DNA of 64,000 nt from Bradyrhizobium erythrophlei (GCA_900129675.1 FSRD01000001.1:2407501-2471500), one strand, 5' to 3'. Shown: positions 33,631-45,456, counted from the stretch's first letter. Made by a program: numbers and translations. Notes: generated from the sequence alone by a model not told the origin.

Positions 33631-35442
33631 TCAGCTATCCACCTTCAGCGCGGCAATAAAAGCTTCCTGCGGGATGTCGACCTTGCCGAACTGCCGCATC
33701 TTCTTCTTGCCTTCCTTCTGCTTCTCCAGAAGTTTTCGTTTACGCGTGATGTCGCCGCCGTAGCACTTTGCGGTGACGTCCTTGCGCAGCGCGCGGACGG
33801 TTTCGCGGGCGATCACCTTGCCGCCGATCGCGGCCTGGATCGGAATCTGGAACATGTGCGGCGGGATCAGCTCCTTCATCCGCTCGACCATGGCGCGGCC
33901 GCGGCCTTCGGCGCGGGTGCGATGCACCAGCATGGACAAGGCGTCCACCGGCTCGTTGTTGACGAGGATCTGCATCTTGACGAGGTCGGCCGGCTTGTAG
34001 TCGGTCAGATGATAGTCGAACGAGGCATAGCCCTTCGAGACCGATTTCAGGCGGTCGTAGAAATCGAACACGACTTCGTTGAGCGGCAGATCGTATTTCA
34101 CCATCGCGCGGGAGCCTACATAGGTCAGCTCCTTCTGCGAACCGCGGCGGTCCTGGCAGAGCTTCAAGACGCTGCCGAGATATTCGTCGGGGGTCAGGAT
34201 GGTGGCTTCGATCCACGGCTCCTGGATCTCGGCGATCTTGACCACGTCGGGCATGTCGACGGGATTGTGGATCTCGACCTCCTGGCCGTCGGTCAGATGC
34301 ATCTTGTAGATCACGCTCGGCGCGGTCGCGATCAGGTTGAGATCGAACTCGCGCGACAAGCGCTCCTGGATGATCTCCAGGTGCAACAGCCCGAGGAAGC
34401 CGCAGCGGAAGCCGAAGCCGAGGGCGGCGGAGGTTTCCATCTCGAACGAAAAACTCGCATCGTTGAGCCGCAGCTTGCCCATCGCCGCACGCAACACTTC
34501 GAAATCGTCGGCATCGACCGGGAACAGGCCGCAGAACACCACCGGGATGGCGGGCTTGAAGCCCGGCAGCATGTCGGTGACCGGCTTGCGGTCGTCGGTG
34601 ATGGTGTCGCCGACCCGCGTATCCGCGACTTCCTTGATCGCGGCGGTGATGAAGCCGATCTCGCCGGGGCCGAGCTCGTCGACCTGCGTCATCTTCGGCG
34701 TGAAGAAGCCGACGCGCTCGACGTCATAGGCCGCGTTGGTGCCCATCATGCGGATGCGGCTGCCCTTCTTCATGGTGCCGTCGACCACGCGGATCAGCAC
34801 GACGACGCCGAGATAGACGTCGTACCAGCTGTCGACCAAGAGCGCCTTCAGCGTCGCGTCGCGGTCGCCCTTCGGCGGCGGCAGCCGCGTGACGATCGCC
34901 TCCAGCACGTCGGGGATGCCAATGCCGGTCTTGGCCGAGATCATCACCGCATCGGCGGCGCTGATACCGATCACGTCCTCGATCTGCTGCTTGACCTTGT
35001 CGGGCTCCGCCGCGGGAAGATCGATCTTGTTGAGGACCGGCACGATCTCATGACCCGCGTCGAGCGCATGGTAGACATTGGCGAGGGTCTGCGCTTCGAC
35101 GCCCTGGCTGGCGTCGACCACCAGCAGGGAACCCTCGCAGGCCGCCAGCGATCGCGAGACCTCGTAGGCGAAGTCGACATGGCCCGGCGTGTCCATCAGG
35201 TTGAAGATGTAATCCTTGCCGTCCTTGGCATGGTATTTCAGCCGGACGGTCTGCGCCTTGATGGTGATACCGCGCTCGCGCTCGATATCCATGGAATCGA
35301 GCACCTGTTCCTTGCCCGCCATTTCGCGATCGGTCAGGCCGCCGGTCATCTGGATCAGGCGGTCGGCCAGCGTCGATTTGCCATGGTCGATATGGGCGAC
35401 AATGGAGAAGTTGCGGATGTTGGAAATGGGGGCGGTGGTCAT
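33631..35442 (-). CDS. lepA: Elongation factor 4 (LepA), ribosome back-translocase GTPase
   Basis: A 603-residue translational GTPase that acts on stalled or mistranslocated ribosomes and in initiation. G-domain motifs are clear: G1 [10 protein letters not shown]2 with GITIKAQT, G3 DTPGHVDF, G4 NKIDLP, G5 SAKTG. EF-G-like domains follow, and the unique C-terminal domain ends with [19 protein letters not shown]. Start ATG 35442 gives the standard [21 protein letters not shown]; the frame is open to 35478. Very well conserved; no anomaly. A long open frame on the opposite strand is an artefact. Confidence 0.98.
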   Translation of the reverse strand: MTTAPISNIRNFSIVAHIDHGKSTLADRLIQMTGGLTDREMAGKEQVLDSMDIERERGITIKAQTVRLKYHAKDGKDYIFNLMDTPGHVDFAYEVSRSLAACEGSLLVVDASQGVEAQTLANVYHALDAGHEIVPVLNKIDLPAAEPDKVKQQIEDVIGISAADAVMISAKTGIGIPDVLEAIVTRLPPPKGDRDATLKALLVDSWYDVYLGVVVLIRVVDGTMKKGSRIRMMGTNAAYDVERVGFFTPKMTQVDELGPGEIGFITAAIKEVADTRVGDTITDDRKPVTDMLPGFKPAIPVVFCGLFPVDADDFEVLRAAMGKLRLNDASFSFEMETSAALGFGFRCGFLGLLHLEIIQERLSREFDLNLIATAPSVIYKMHLTDGQEVEIHNPVDMPDVVKIAEIQEPWIEATILTPDEYLGSVLKLCQDRRGSQKELTYVGSRAMVKYDLPLNEVVFDFYDRLKSVSKGYASFDYHLTDYKPADLVKMQILVNNEPVDALSMLVHRTRAEGRGRAMVERMKELIPPHMFQIPIQAAIGGKVIARETVRALRKDVTAKCYGGDITRKRKLLEKQKEGKKKMRQFGKVDIPQEAFIAALKVDS

Positions 35443-35557
35443 GGGGCGCGGGATAGCATTCGTGCCCCTAAGCGGCAACCATATTGCTGTATTTTAAGGG
35501 GCTATCTTCACGCCAAGCTGATTCCACTGGTGCTGAAAACGCGCTACGCACAGGGTC

Positions 35558-37159
35558 ATGTCGACTGCATCAATTTTGCCCGCCGGCGCGCGCGCGCACC
35601 GCAAACGGTCCATCCGGCGGCTGGCGGCGTGGCTTGCCGCGCACGCCATCGAGCCTAAGGCCGCCCTGTGGCTGGTGAGCGGCTTCGCCGCGGTCCATGC
35701 CGCGCTGTGGACGGTGATCCTGGTCAATCTGAAAACCGGCCAGGACGTCCATATGGACGTCGCGGAAGCGTTCGGCTGGGGTCAGAAGTTCCTGCTTGGC
35801 TACGGCAAGCATCCGCCGCTGTCGGGATGGGTCGCAGGTGTCTGGTTCAGGATATTTCCGGTCACCGACTGGGCGACCTATGCGCTGGCGATGGCAACGC
35901 TGGGCTGCAGCCTCGTGATCTGCTGGCTGATCGCGCTGCGCGTGGTCGATCACCGTCGCGCATTCCTCGTCGTGGTGATGCTCGCGCTGTATCCGATCTT
36001 CAACTTCAAGGGCTTTAAGTACAATCCGGATCTGCTGCAGCTGGTGACGCTGCCGCTGGTGGTGCTGGCCTATCTGGATGCGTTCGAGAAGCGCAGCGTG
36101 AAATCCGGGCTATGGCTTGGGCTTGCCGGCGCGCTGGCGCTGATGACCAAATACTGGGCGCTGACGGTGATCGGCGCGGTCGGCCTTGCCGCGCTGATCC
36201 ACCCCGCACGCCTGCAGTTCCTGCGCTCGCCCGCGCCGTGGGTCGCGATCGCGACGCTTGCGGTGGCGATGATCCCGCATTTCATCTGGCTGATGAAGGT
36301 GAACTTCGCACCGCTCACTTATGCCGGTGAATCCTATTATTCGATCGCCGACCGTACAGAGATCAACAATCTCGCGCTGGGGTATATCGGCCATAATTTG
36401 GCGCTGCTGGCGTTGCCGGTGGCGCTGGCGGGCGTTGCGCTGAGCTGGCCGTCGCGATGGCGGAAATCGTTCGCATTCTGGTCGCGCGGCGCCGATTCCT
36501 GCGTGCAGACGTCGCAGGCCCTCAATGTCTGGGTCATCCAGGCGGTGCTCGCGATCGGGCCGCCGCTCGGGGCGGTGATGTTCCAGATCTACATCAAGAC
36601 CGACTGGGGCATTCCGCTGTTCTTCCTGGTGCCGCTGGCGCTGATCGCTGTTCCGCGGTTGCGCGTGCGGCAGATCGCGCTGCTCCGGATGGTGGCGAGC
36701 TGGTTCCTGCTCACGCTCGCGGTCCTGGCGGCCTCGCCGAAAATCGTCGCCTATGAAGTGAGCCAGCATCGCAACGAGGGCGCGAGCTTCCGGGCGCGCT
36801 CCGAACTCGCCCGTGAGCTGACCACGGAGTGGCACGCGCGGTTTCATTCACGCTTGCCGGTGGTCGCGGCCTATGACGATATCGGCCAACCCGTCACCTT
36901 CTACAGCCCCGATCATCCGGCCGCGCTGACGCCGGACGAACCGTGGTCGTCCGGCCTGACCTCGCTCGATGAAGCCAAACGATCGGGCTTTATCGGCATC
37001 TGCGAAACCGGCGACTGGAAGCTGGAAAAATGCGAGGCGTGGATGAAGCAGCATGCGGCCAATGGCGAGCGCATGGTGATCACGACCCGCCGGTTTTTCC
37101 AGGGAACCGCGGGTGCGGCCACCGCCTGGAACGTCATCGTGGTGCCGCCGGCCAAATAG
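35558..37159 (+). CDS. Glycosyltransferase family 39 membrane protein
   Basis: A 533-residue multi-helix protein of the PMT_2/ArnT-like superfamily (GT39/GT83), which moves a sugar from a lipid carrier to a target on the periplasmic side. About ten hydrophobic segments span residues 35-410. The first periplasmic loop has the acidic motif (HMDVAEAFGWGQKFLLGYGKHPPLSGWVAG) where these enzymes hold the catalytic Asp. A soluble C-terminal domain of about 130 residues follows (RSELARELTTEWHARFHSRLP onward). Divergent from lepA. The acceptor could be lipid A, another lipid or a polysaccharide. Confidence 0.88.
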   Translation: MSTASILPAGARAHRKRSIRRLAAWLAAHAIEPKAALWLVSGFAAVHAALWTVILVNLKTGQDVHMDVAEAFGWGQKFLLGYGKHPPLSGWVAGVWFRIFPVTDWATYALAMATLGCSLVICWLIALRVVDHRRAFLVVVMLALYPIFNFKGFKYNPDLLQLVTLPLVVLAYLDAFEKRSVKSGLWLGLAGALALMTKYWALTVIGAVGLAALIHPARLQFLRSPAPWVAIATLAVAMIPHFIWLMKVNFAPLTYAGESYYSIADRTEINNLALGYIGHNLALLALPVALAGVALSWPSRWRKSFAFWSRGADSCVQTSQALNVWVIQAVLAIGPPLGAVMFQIYIKTDWGIPLFFLVPLALIAVPRLRVRQIALLRMVASWFLLTLAVLAASPKIVAYEVSQHRNEGASFRARSELARELTTEWHARFHSRLPVVAAYDDIGQPVTFYSPDHPAALTPDEPWSSGLTSLDEAKRSGFIGICETGDWKLEKCEAWMKQHAANGERMVITTRRFFQGTAGAATAWNVIVVPPAK

Positions 37160-37257
37160 GCGAGATTTAGGCGATCAACGAATCCGTTTTAGGCAAAACG
37201 TGTTCGAGCGAAGTGGTTGCCGGTACGCGTGAAGAAAACGCGTCAAACGAAGAAGAC

Positions 37258-37584
37258 TCAAGTGCCTTCTTCGTTGAACTTGTCGGCGACGAGCTCGGCA
37301 ATCGCATCGACCGCGGCCTGCGCCTCGGGGCCGGCCGCGGAGACCACGACCGAGGTTCCCGGTCCCGCGGCCAGCATCATCAGTCCCATGATCGAGGTGC
37401 CGCCGACGGTCTCGTTGCCGCGCGTCACCCAGACCTCGGCGTTGAAGCGCTCGACCATCTGCACGAACTTTGCAGAAGCCCGCGCGTGCAGGCCGCGTTT
37501 GTTGATGATGAGAAGTTCGCGGGAAACGGCGCCCGTAGGCACGCTCGCCCCGACTTCATTTTCGGGGGAGGCTTCGTCGCTCAT
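37258..37584 (-). CDS. HPr family phosphocarrier
   Basis: A 108-residue HPr protein of the regulatory PTS. The active histidine is H33 in NKRGLHARASAKF, and the Ser phosphorylated by HprK is S64 in GGTSIMGLMMLAAG. The N-terminal 20 residues are an extension absent from enteric HPr. Its ATG overlaps the stop of the EIIA gene by 4 bases. No sugar permease is encoded here, so the chain probably serves signalling to metabolism, as in other Rhizobiales. Confidence 0.95.
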   Translation of the reverse strand: MSDEASPENEVGASVPTGAVSRELLIINKRGLHARASAKFVQMVERFNAEVWVTRGNETVGGTSIMGLMMLAAGPGTSVVVSAAGPEAQAAVDAIAELVADKFNEEGT

Positions 37585-37982
37585 TTGCCGGCAAGAACGC
37601 GGCTGGCGATGGTGACGTATTTGCGGCCGGCTTCCTGGGCCATGGCGATGGCGTCGGGAAGCGACCGCTCCTCGCGCACCTTGGCAAGCTTGACCAGCAT
37701 GGGAAGATTGATACCTGCGAGCACTTCCACTTTCGGGCGGCTCATACAGGAAATCGCCAGGTTCGAGGGCGTGCCGCCGAACATGTCGGTAAGGATAGCG
37801 ACGCCATCACCACTATCAACGCGATTGACCGCCTCAATAATGTCGCTTCGACACAAATCGGAGTCGTCCTCGGCTCCAATCGTGATGGCTTCAATTTGTT
37901 TCTGCGGACCCATAACGTGTTCGAGCGCTGCCCTGAACTCGTCGGCAAGGCGCCCATGGGTCACAAGCACTAGACCAATCAT
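37581..37982 (-). CDS. PTS EIIA component, mannose/fructose type
   Basis: A 133-residue PTS IIA-Man family protein. It accepts phosphate from HPr on H9 (LVLVTHGRLADEF). The fold signature LTDMFGGTPSNLAI is present, followed by EVLAGINLPMLVKL. Start ATG 37982 sits at the true N-terminus; the frame stays open to 38039. It lies between hprK and the HPr gene. With no IIB or IIC partner nearby, its role is presumably regulatory. Confidence 0.94.
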   Translation of the reverse strand: MIGLVLVTHGRLADEFRAALEHVMGPQKQIEAITIGAEDDSDLCRSDIIEAVNRVDSGDGVAILTDMFGGTPSNLAISCMSRPKVEVLAGINLPMLVKLAKVREERSLPDAIAMAQEAGRKYVTIASRVLAGK

Positions 37983-38115
37983 CGGAAACTCCTCGCGGGT
38001 GCTTTTTGGTGCACCGCACGAACGCGCCACTTTGACCATCCAGAGCCCCCGCGCAAGAGGGGATGTTGGCTAATCTCCCGGAATCTGGCGGTAGAGATGG
38101 GGAGCTGCGCCGATC

Positions 38116-38637
38116 TTATTCGGTCGCGATAGTGGGACTGATATGGTTACCAAACCCCTTCACACAATCGGCCGAATGGTTACGGGAAGGTGAACTTTCA
38201 GTTGTCGTCAGCGCGGCGACAACCAGCGGCAGGGGTGCGAAGCCCGCTGTAACGGGGATTCGAGGTATTAGGACACCATTTACGCGTGTTTGGAGCGCTT
38301 CCGGCGGCGGGAGCCGCTCTGCGTCTGCGGCATCAAGATCCACCACGAGCGCCACCACGGCCTCTCCAATGAAGTCGCAGCGGCGGATGCCGAACCCCCG
38401 AATCTCGATCAGGCCGGCCAATCCGGGCGCAGGCCGAACCACCAATTGTCCGCCAACTGTGTCGAGATGGACACGGTCATCGCCGACCAGGATGGCGGTC
38501 GGAACCTGCCCCGCGCGTCCGGCCAGGATCAGATCGAACGCCAGCCGCGACTTGCCGGCCCCTGAGGGACCACGGATCAGCACGGCACGATCACCGACCA
38601 GCACGGCCGAGGCATGCACGCTTGCCTCCGGCGTCAT
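38116..38637 (-). CDS. hprK: HPr kinase/phosphorylase, short alphaproteobacterial form
   Basis: A 173-residue HprK covering only the catalytic C-terminal domain; Firmicute enzymes have about 310 residues with an extra N-terminal domain. Walker A is GPSGAGKSRL, DDRVHLD follows, and the HprK signature lies around GLIEIRGFGIRRCDF. It phosphorylates Ser64 of the HPr encoded two genes on. Its first bases overlap the end of chvG (4 bases), so envelope signalling and PTS control are translated in series. Confidence 0.94.
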   Translation of the reverse strand: MTPEASVHASAVLVGDRAVLIRGPSGAGKSRLAFDLILAGRAGQVPTAILVGDDRVHLDTVGGQLVVRPAPGLAGLIEIRGFGIRRCDFIGEAVVALVVDLDAADAERLPPPEALQTRVNGVLIPRIPVTAGFAPLPLVVAALTTTESSPSRNHSADCVKGFGNHISPTIATE

Positions 38638-40445
38638 GGCACCGGCAGCCTGACCACGAAACGCGCGCCCGAAACAGTCGGCTGGCCCTCGGCATCCGCG
38701 GGACCGGCGCGATTTTCCGCCCAGATGCGCCCGCCATGCGCTTCGATGATCTGCTTGGAGATTGAAAGCCCGAGCCCCGAATTCTGGCCAAAGCCCTGAT
38801 GCGGCCGGTCGGTGTAAAAGCGCTCGAAGATGCGCTCCAGCGCATCCTCGCCAATGCCCGGCCCGTCGTCGTCGATCACAATCTCGATTTCCGATCGCAC
38901 CCGGCGGCAAATGATGCGGACCTTGCCGCCGGCGTCGGAAAACGACCGCGCATTGGACAGCAGATTGGAAATCACCTGCCCAAGCCGCGAATCATGGCCG
39001 GGCACCGAGAAGGTGTCGTTCGGGGTTCGGCCCTCGAAGCGCACATCGACGGCGACGCCGTCGTGGCCGAGCCGCGTTTCGTTGGCGACCGATGTCAGTG
39101 TGGTCAGGAGCCGGCGCAGGTCGACCGGCGTCATGTCCTGCCGCTGCAGTTCGGCATCGAGGCGGCTGGCGTCGGAAATGTCCGAGATCAGCCGGTCGAG
39201 CCGCTTGACGTCGTGCTCGATCACGGCGAGCAGCCGCGCGCGGCTGTTCTCGTTGCGCGCCAGCGGCAGCGTTTCCACCGCCGACCGCAGCGACGTCAGC
39301 GGATTCTTCAATTCATGGGCGACGTCGGCGGCGAACATCTCGATCGCCTCGATCCGACTATAGAGCGCGTTTGTCATGTCGCGCAGCGCGCCGGAAAGAT
39401 GGCCGATCTCGTCGCGGCGGCGGGTGAAATCGGGAATTTCGACGCGGGTCTGGATGCGGCGGCGGACCCGCTCGGCGCCGTCGGCGAGCCGCCGCACCGG
39501 GCCTGCGATCGTGCTCGCGAGCAGCAATGACAGCACGATCATCACTGCGGAAGCGACGCCGCCGACCTTCAAGATGGCCAGCCGCTCGGCGGTCACCATA
39601 TGATCGATTTCGTCGCCCTGGGTCGAGAGCATCAGCGCGCCCCGGATCTCGCGGGATCGCTGCACCGGCACTGCGACCGACACGATCACCTCGCCGCGCG
39701 CGTTGACGCGCACCATGCTGCGCTTCTGGCCGCCCAGCGCATCCGCGACTTCCTTGTAGCCGTTGCCGTTCTCCGGTCCGAGTTCGCGATACAGCGGCAG
39801 ATCGCCCCGATTGAGCCAGAGGCGAATGGCGATCATCGTTCGCTCCGCGAGGCCCGGCTTCTCCGAGGACGGCGGCGGCAACGGCAAGCTCCACACGATT
39901 TCGAGGCTGCGGCTGTCGAGGATCAAGCCTCCGTCGCCATCGAAGATCCGCGCGCGGGTCTTGGTCGGCAGAATCAGCGTCTTCAACACCGGCGCGACGC
40001 GCTCCGGATTGATCGAGAAATTGAGGCCGGAATACTCGTCCGGCGCGCGATAGACCTCACCGGGCTTCAGGTCGAGCAGCCGTTCGGGATCGATGGTGAT
40101 GGCGTTGGTCTGAACCGTGGCGGACGCCGCGATCGCGCCCGCGATGATCTCGGCCTGCACCAGCAGGCTCTGCGCGCGCGCGTCGATCAGGCCGGCGCGG
40201 AATTGCGAGAGATAGAGAATGCTCGCCACCAGCGCCACGAGGCCGGCCAGATTGAGCGAGACGATGCGGCGGGTGAGGCTGGAGAAGGAAAGCGCGAAGA
40301 AGAACTGGCCGGCGCGGCGCAGCCAGCCGAGCGGCCGCCGCCAGCCCTTCTCGGGCAGGCCGACGTCGGCAACACGATCCCGATCGAGGAGCGGGGAAGC
40401 GTCCTCGTTGGTCAGGCCCGCATCAGGCTGCGTTCGATCCAGCAA
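38634..40445 (-). CDS. chvG: Sensor histidine kinase ChvG
   Basis: A 603-residue inner-membrane kinase, the sensor of the ChvG/ChvI pair that responds to acid and envelope stress and is needed for host association in many Rhizobiales. A first helix near 60-80 (IVSLNLAGLVALVASILYL), a periplasmic domain of about 200 residues, a second helix (VASAVMIVLSLLLASTIAGP), HAMP, the H-box AHELKNPLTSL, and the ATPase motifs NLLSNARSFS and DDGPGIG follow. The start is TTG at 40445; a few residues either way are possible. Confidence 0.95.
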   Translation of the reverse strand: MLDRTQPDAGLTNEDASPLLDRDRVADVGLPEKGWRRPLGWLRRAGQFFFALSFSSLTRRIVSLNLAGLVALVASILYLSQFRAGLIDARAQSLLVQAEIIAGAIAASATVQTNAITIDPERLLDLKPGEVYRAPDEYSGLNFSINPERVAPVLKTLILPTKTRARIFDGDGGLILDSRSLEIVWSLPLPPPSSEKPGLAERTMIAIRLWLNRGDLPLYRELGPENGNGYKEVADALGGQKRSMVRVNARGEVIVSVAVPVQRSREIRGALMLSTQGDEIDHMVTAERLAILKVGGVASAVMIVLSLLLASTIAGPVRRLADGAERVRRRIQTRVEIPDFTRRRDEIGHLSGALRDMTNALYSRIEAIEMFAADVAHELKNPLTSLRSAVETLPLARNENSRARLLAVIEHDVKRLDRLISDISDASRLDAELQRQDMTPVDLRRLLTTLTSVANETRLGHDGVAVDVRFEGRTPNDTFSVPGHDSRLGQVISNLLSNARSFSDAGGKVRIICRRVRSEIEIVIDDDGPGIGEDALERIFERFYTDRPHQGFGQNSGLGLSISKQIIEAHGGRIWAENRAGPADAEGQPTVSGARFVVRLPVP

Positions 40446-40541
40446 TGGCTAAAACTGCCCGTTGTCCCAAATATATCCCGCGCGCGCCGCTCTCGTATCC
40501 TACCCCGGATGCGTGGAGGCGTCAGTTAACAAACACGCAGA

Positions 40542-41243
40542 TCAGGCTTCCTTGAAGCGATAGCCGACGCCGTAGAGCGTCTCGATCATCTCGAAATCGT
40601 CGTCCACCACCTTGAACTTCTTACGCAGCCGCTTGATGTGGCTGTCGATGGTGCGGTCGTCGACATAGACCTGGTCGTCATAGGCCGCATCCATCAGCGC
40701 ATTGCGGCTTTTCACCACTCCGGGCCGGGTCGCCAGCGCCTGCAGGATCAGGAATTCCGTTACCGTCAGCGTCACCGGCTCGTTCTTCCAGGTGCAGGTG
40801 TGACGCTCCGGATCCATCCGTAGCAGGCCGCGGTCCAGCGCCCTTGCGTCCGGCTCCTTGGGCGCCGCCGTCGGATCCTTCGGCTGGCCGCGGCGGAGCA
40901 CGGCCTTGACGCGCTCGACCAGCAGGCGCTGCGAGAACGGCTTGCGGATGAAATCGTCGGCGCCCATCTTGAGGCCGAACAATTCGTCGATCTCTTCATC
41001 CTTGGAGGTCAGAAAGATCACCGGCAGATCGGATTTCTGCCGAAGCCGTCGCAGTGTCTCCATGCCGTCCATGCGCGGCATCTTGATGTCGAGGATCGCA
41101 AGATCCGGTGGGCTCGTGCGGAAACCGTCCAGCGCCGAGGCTCCATCCGTATAGGTCATGATGCGATAGCCCTCGGCTTCGAGCGCGATCGACACGGATG
41201 TGAGAATGTTGCGGTCGTCATCGACCAGGGCGATTGTGGGCAT
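40542..41243 (-). CDS. chvI: Response regulator ChvI
   Basis: A 233-residue OmpR-class regulator. The receiver domain has the acidic pocket D8-D9-D10, phosphoacceptor D52 ([13 protein letters not shown]), Thr in [10 protein letters not shown] and Lys in FIRKPFS. A winged-helix DNA-binding domain ends with the recognition part [17 protein letters not shown] and GVGYRFKE. It is encoded 96 bp before chvG on the same strand and should control envelope and exopolysaccharide genes when phosphorylated by ChvG. Confidence 0.97.
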   Translation of the reverse strand: MPTIALVDDDRNILTSVSIALEAEGYRIMTYTDGASALDGFRTSPPDLAILDIKMPRMDGMETLRRLRQKSDLPVIFLTSKDEEIDELFGLKMGADDFIRKPFSQRLLVERVKAVLRRGQPKDPTAAPKEPDARALDRGLLRMDPERHTCTWKNEPVTLTVTEFLILQALATRPGVVKSRNALMDAAYDDQVYVDDRTIDSHIKRLRKKFKVVDDDFEMIETLYGVGYRFKEA

Positions 41244-41460
41244 GAGCCTGCTTTCGGATCAAAGAGTGGCTTAAACGGCGGGCAACTCAGCTATGCGCCG
41301 TATAAATGGGCTTCCTACGCGGTCAACGAGCAATGCAAGCTGGGCTGAAGTGTGACCGAGTTCCGCAAAAACGCTTCTGCGGATGATGCGTTCCACCCCA
41401 TATAGCACCCTCAAGGCCTGAGAAAAGGCCCTTTTTGCAATAAGATGGCTGATTGGAACC

Positions 41461-42195
41461 ATGCAACCGACCGCCGATTTTGACCCTTCCAGGCTGGCTC
41501 GCTCGCTGCTGCGGCGCAGCCGGCAGGGGGCGCTGGCCACCCTGACGGCTGGCAGTGGCGACCCCTATTGCTCGCTGGTCAATGTCGCCAGCCACGCCGA
41601 CGCTTCGCCGATCCTGCTGATCTCGCGGCTGGCGCTGCACACCAGGAACATCCTTGGCGATTCCAGGGTGTCGCTGATGCTCGACGAGCGGGCCGCGGGC
41701 GACCCGCTGGAGGGTGCCCGGATCATGCTGGCGGGCAGGGCCGAGGAGGCCACCGGCGATCAAGCCGCATTGTTGCGCCGGCGCTACCTCAACGCCCATC
41801 CGTCGGCGGAAGCCTTCGCGGACTTCAAGGACTTTTCGTTCTTCCGGATCGTGCCGTCCGGCGCCCATCTGGTCGCCGGCTTCGGGCGGATCGTCGACCT
41901 CAAGCCAGAGCAGTTCTTGACCGTGATCGGCGATGCCGAGGCGCTGCTGGAGGCCGAGCCGGGCGCGATCGAGCACATGAACGAGGATCATCGCGAGGCG
42001 ATGAACCTCTACGCGACCAAACTGCTCGGCGCCGACAGCGCCGACTGGACCTGCACCGGCTGCGACCCCGACGGGATCGACATGCAGGCGGACGGCAAGA
42101 CGCTGCGGCTGGATTTTCCGGAACGGGTGACCGGGCCGGGCGAATTGCGGAAGATGCTGGTCAGGTTGGCGGGTGAGGCACGGGGCAAGGACTAG
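41461..42195 (+). CDS. HugZ-type heme utilisation / PNPOx-like protein
   Basis: A 244-residue protein with an N-terminal pyridoxamine-phosphate-oxidase-like split barrel (ALATLTAGSGDPYCSLVNVAS to about 160) and a C-terminal DUF2470 domain (GAIEHMNEDHREAMNLYATKLLG). This is the HugZ layout; some HugZ proteins bind or break down heme. Heme use is therefore possible, but no heme transport genes or iron box are seen nearby. It is divergent from chvI, with 217 bp between the starts holding both promoters. Confidence 0.88.
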   Translation: MQPTADFDPSRLARSLLRRSRQGALATLTAGSGDPYCSLVNVASHADASPILLISRLALHTRNILGDSRVSLMLDERAAGDPLEGARIMLAGRAEEATGDQAALLRRRYLNAHPSAEAFADFKDFSFFRIVPSGAHLVAGFGRIVDLKPEQFLTVIGDAEALLEAEPGAIEHMNEDHREAMNLYATKLLGADSADWTCTGCDPDGIDMQADGKTLRLDFPERVTGPGELRKMLVRLAGEARGKD

Positions 42196-42794
42196 CCGAT
42201 CATCGCAGGTAAGTTTCCGCGACTTAACCCATGCCCGCGCGTGGCGCGGCGGCTAACCAACGTAAGTCCGCACGATCAAATCCAGCAATCGATTGCTGCT
42301 TGTCCTGTGGCGCGGGCTGATCGCGAGCGCCAGCTTCAGCGCGCCGTCGTTGGCGCAAAAAGGCGAGACGCCGGCACCGAGTGCTGAGGGACTGCGTTAG
42401 GTCATCTCAACGAATGCCTCGTCGCCGAGAAATTATATCCGGCGTTCTGGGGACCATTTGTCCTCATTGGCGAAGGGACAGGCCGTCAAGCTTTGCATGG
42501 TGCGCCGCAATAAAGAGATTTCGGCGGGAGCGCGACTGATCGTCGCCAATGACAGCGCTAACATCGACAAAATGCCTTGCGGATCAGCCTCCGCGCTGCA
42601 GCAAAAATTGATCCAGATCAAAGCCATGACCGGAATAGACCAAAACGTGCGGGATCGGCTTGGCAAGCGCAGCGTTCATCAGTATTAGGTCGCCGGACCA
42701 TGGCCGGAAGGCTATATTCACAGGGTCACCGCGACACAGGCGCGTTTGGCGACATTCGCGCGATCGAGATACGCGGGTTCGAGGAGGATTCTTC
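42196..42794. other. Gene-free stretch (599 bp): pckA leader
   Basis: Contains an FNR/FixK-type box at 42608-42621. A 76-codon open frame at 42458-42688 does not look like a protein. The stretch is lower in GC around 42490-42650, fitting a promoter zone. No repeat family member is seen. Confidence 0.55.
42608..42621. promoter_or_regulatory. FNR/FixK-type box TTGATCCAGATCAA
   Basis: A perfect match to TTGAT-N4-ATCAA, the box of the CRP/FNR oxygen regulators (FixK2 in Bradyrhizobium). It lies 174 bp before the pckA start codon. One match can arise by chance, so regulation of pckA by low oxygen is a proposal. Confidence 0.55.
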
Positions 42795-44411
<1,617 letters not shown>

Positions 44412-44439
44412 GGCTGCGAGCCATTCCATGACTTCAATC

Positions 44440-44468
44440 AAAGGGCGGCCGATCAGGCCGCCCTTTTC
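44440..44468. terminator. Bidirectional rho-independent terminator
   Basis: AAAGGGCGGCC-GATCA-GGCCGCCCTTTT: an 11-bp GC-rich stem with A and T runs on the two sides. It lies between the convergent pckA and arginase genes and should end both transcripts. Confidence 0.93.
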
Positions 44469-44490
44469 TGTTTCGGCGACGACCTGACCG

Positions 44491-45456
44491 TTAGTCCGGG
44501 AAGACCGCGTTGCTCGGTGTCGGCCGATCGGTGATCTGCAGCCCGAACAGGCTGCCGATCAATTCCACTGCGACCCGCGCGGTGCGGCCACGTTCGTCGA
44601 GGAACGGATTGAGTTCGACGATGTCGAGCGACCGCACTAGTCCGGAATCATGCAGCAACTCCATGATCAGATGGGCTTCGCGGTAGGTAGCACCGCCCGG
44701 GACCGTGGTGCCGACGCCAGGTGCTACCGCCGGATCGAGAAAGTCGACGTCGAAACTGACATGCAGCACGCCGTTCCGCGCTTTCACGCGTTCGATCACG
44801 CGCCGGATCAATACGCCGACGCCGTGCTCGTCGATTGCGCGCATATCGGCCATCGCGATCGGGCGATCGCGAATCAGCTTCTTTTCCAGCGGGTCGATCG
44901 AGCGGATGCCGAACAGATCGAGTTGATCGGGCGTGATGGAGGCGCGGGGCTGGTCGCCGAGCAGGCCGTCAAGCCCGGGTTCGCCGCACAGGAACGCGGC
45001 CGACATGCCGTGCATATTGCCGGTGACGGTCGTCGCCGGCGTGTTGTAGTCGGCATGGGCATCGAGCCACAGCACGAACAGCGGCCGGCCTTTCTCCTGC
45101 CAGTGGCGCGCGACGCCGTTCACCGATCCCATCGAGAGAGAGTGATCGCCACCCATGAAGATCGGGATGGCGCCGGAGCGAGCCAGCGCAAAGGAACGTT
45201 CGCCAAGGATCCGTATCCAGGTTTTCACCTCATCATAGAATTTGGCATTTGCGGGTGGCGGCCCGTCCGAAGACACATCCGAGATCGCGAGATCGCCGTG
45301 ATCCTCGACGCAAAATCCCAACTGGTCGAGCACCCGCGCGATGCCGGCGGTGCGCAGCGCCGCTGGCCCCATCAGCGTGCCGGCTTGCGAGGCGCCGATT
45401 TCGATTGGGACGCCGAGCAGGGCGATGCGGGGCTGTTTGGCGTCGGGTTCGGACAT
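44491..45456 (-). CDS. Arginase (ureohydrolase family)
   Basis: A 321-residue ureohydrolase, most like arginase, which splits arginine to ornithine and urea. Dimanganese ligands are visible: His in MGGDHSLSMGSVNG, DAHAD in WLDAHADYNTP and DVDFLDPA. NMHGMSAAFLCG and the C-terminal SLDIVELNPFLDERGRTA match arginases rather than agmatinases. Length is normal (about 300-320). The ATG lies at 45456. A thioesterase-like gene precedes it on the same strand, 48 bp away, but that gene is broken. Confidence 0.93.
   Translation of the reverse strand: MSEPDAKQPRIALLGVPIEIGASQAGTLMGPAALRTAGIARVLDQLGFCVEDHGDLAISDVSSDGPPPANAKFYDEVKTWIRILGERSFALARSGAIPIFMGGDHSLSMGSVNGVARHWQEKGRPLFVLWLDAHADYNTPATTVTGNMHGMSAAFLCGEPGLDGLLGDQPRASITPDQLDLFGIRSIDPLEKKLIRDRPIAMADMRAIDEHGVGVLIRRVIERVKARNGVLHVSFDVDFLDPAVAPGVGTTVPGGATYREAHLIMELLHDSGLVRSLDIVELNPFLDERGRTARVAVELIGSLFGLQITDRPTPSNAVFPD

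Noticed and set aside
33598..35658. A 686-codon plus-strand frame opposite lepA
   Set aside because: Fully antisense to lepA, rich in Asp/His/Arg as expected from reversed codons, with no recognisable domain.
37185..37200. CGTTTT-AGGC-AAAACG as a terminator for the GT39 gene
   Set aside because: Stem is short and AT-rich with no T tract after it; too weak to call.
42458..42688. A 76-codon frame before pckA
   Set aside because: No ribosome site, no domain, and it covers the FNR-type box; more likely leader sequence.
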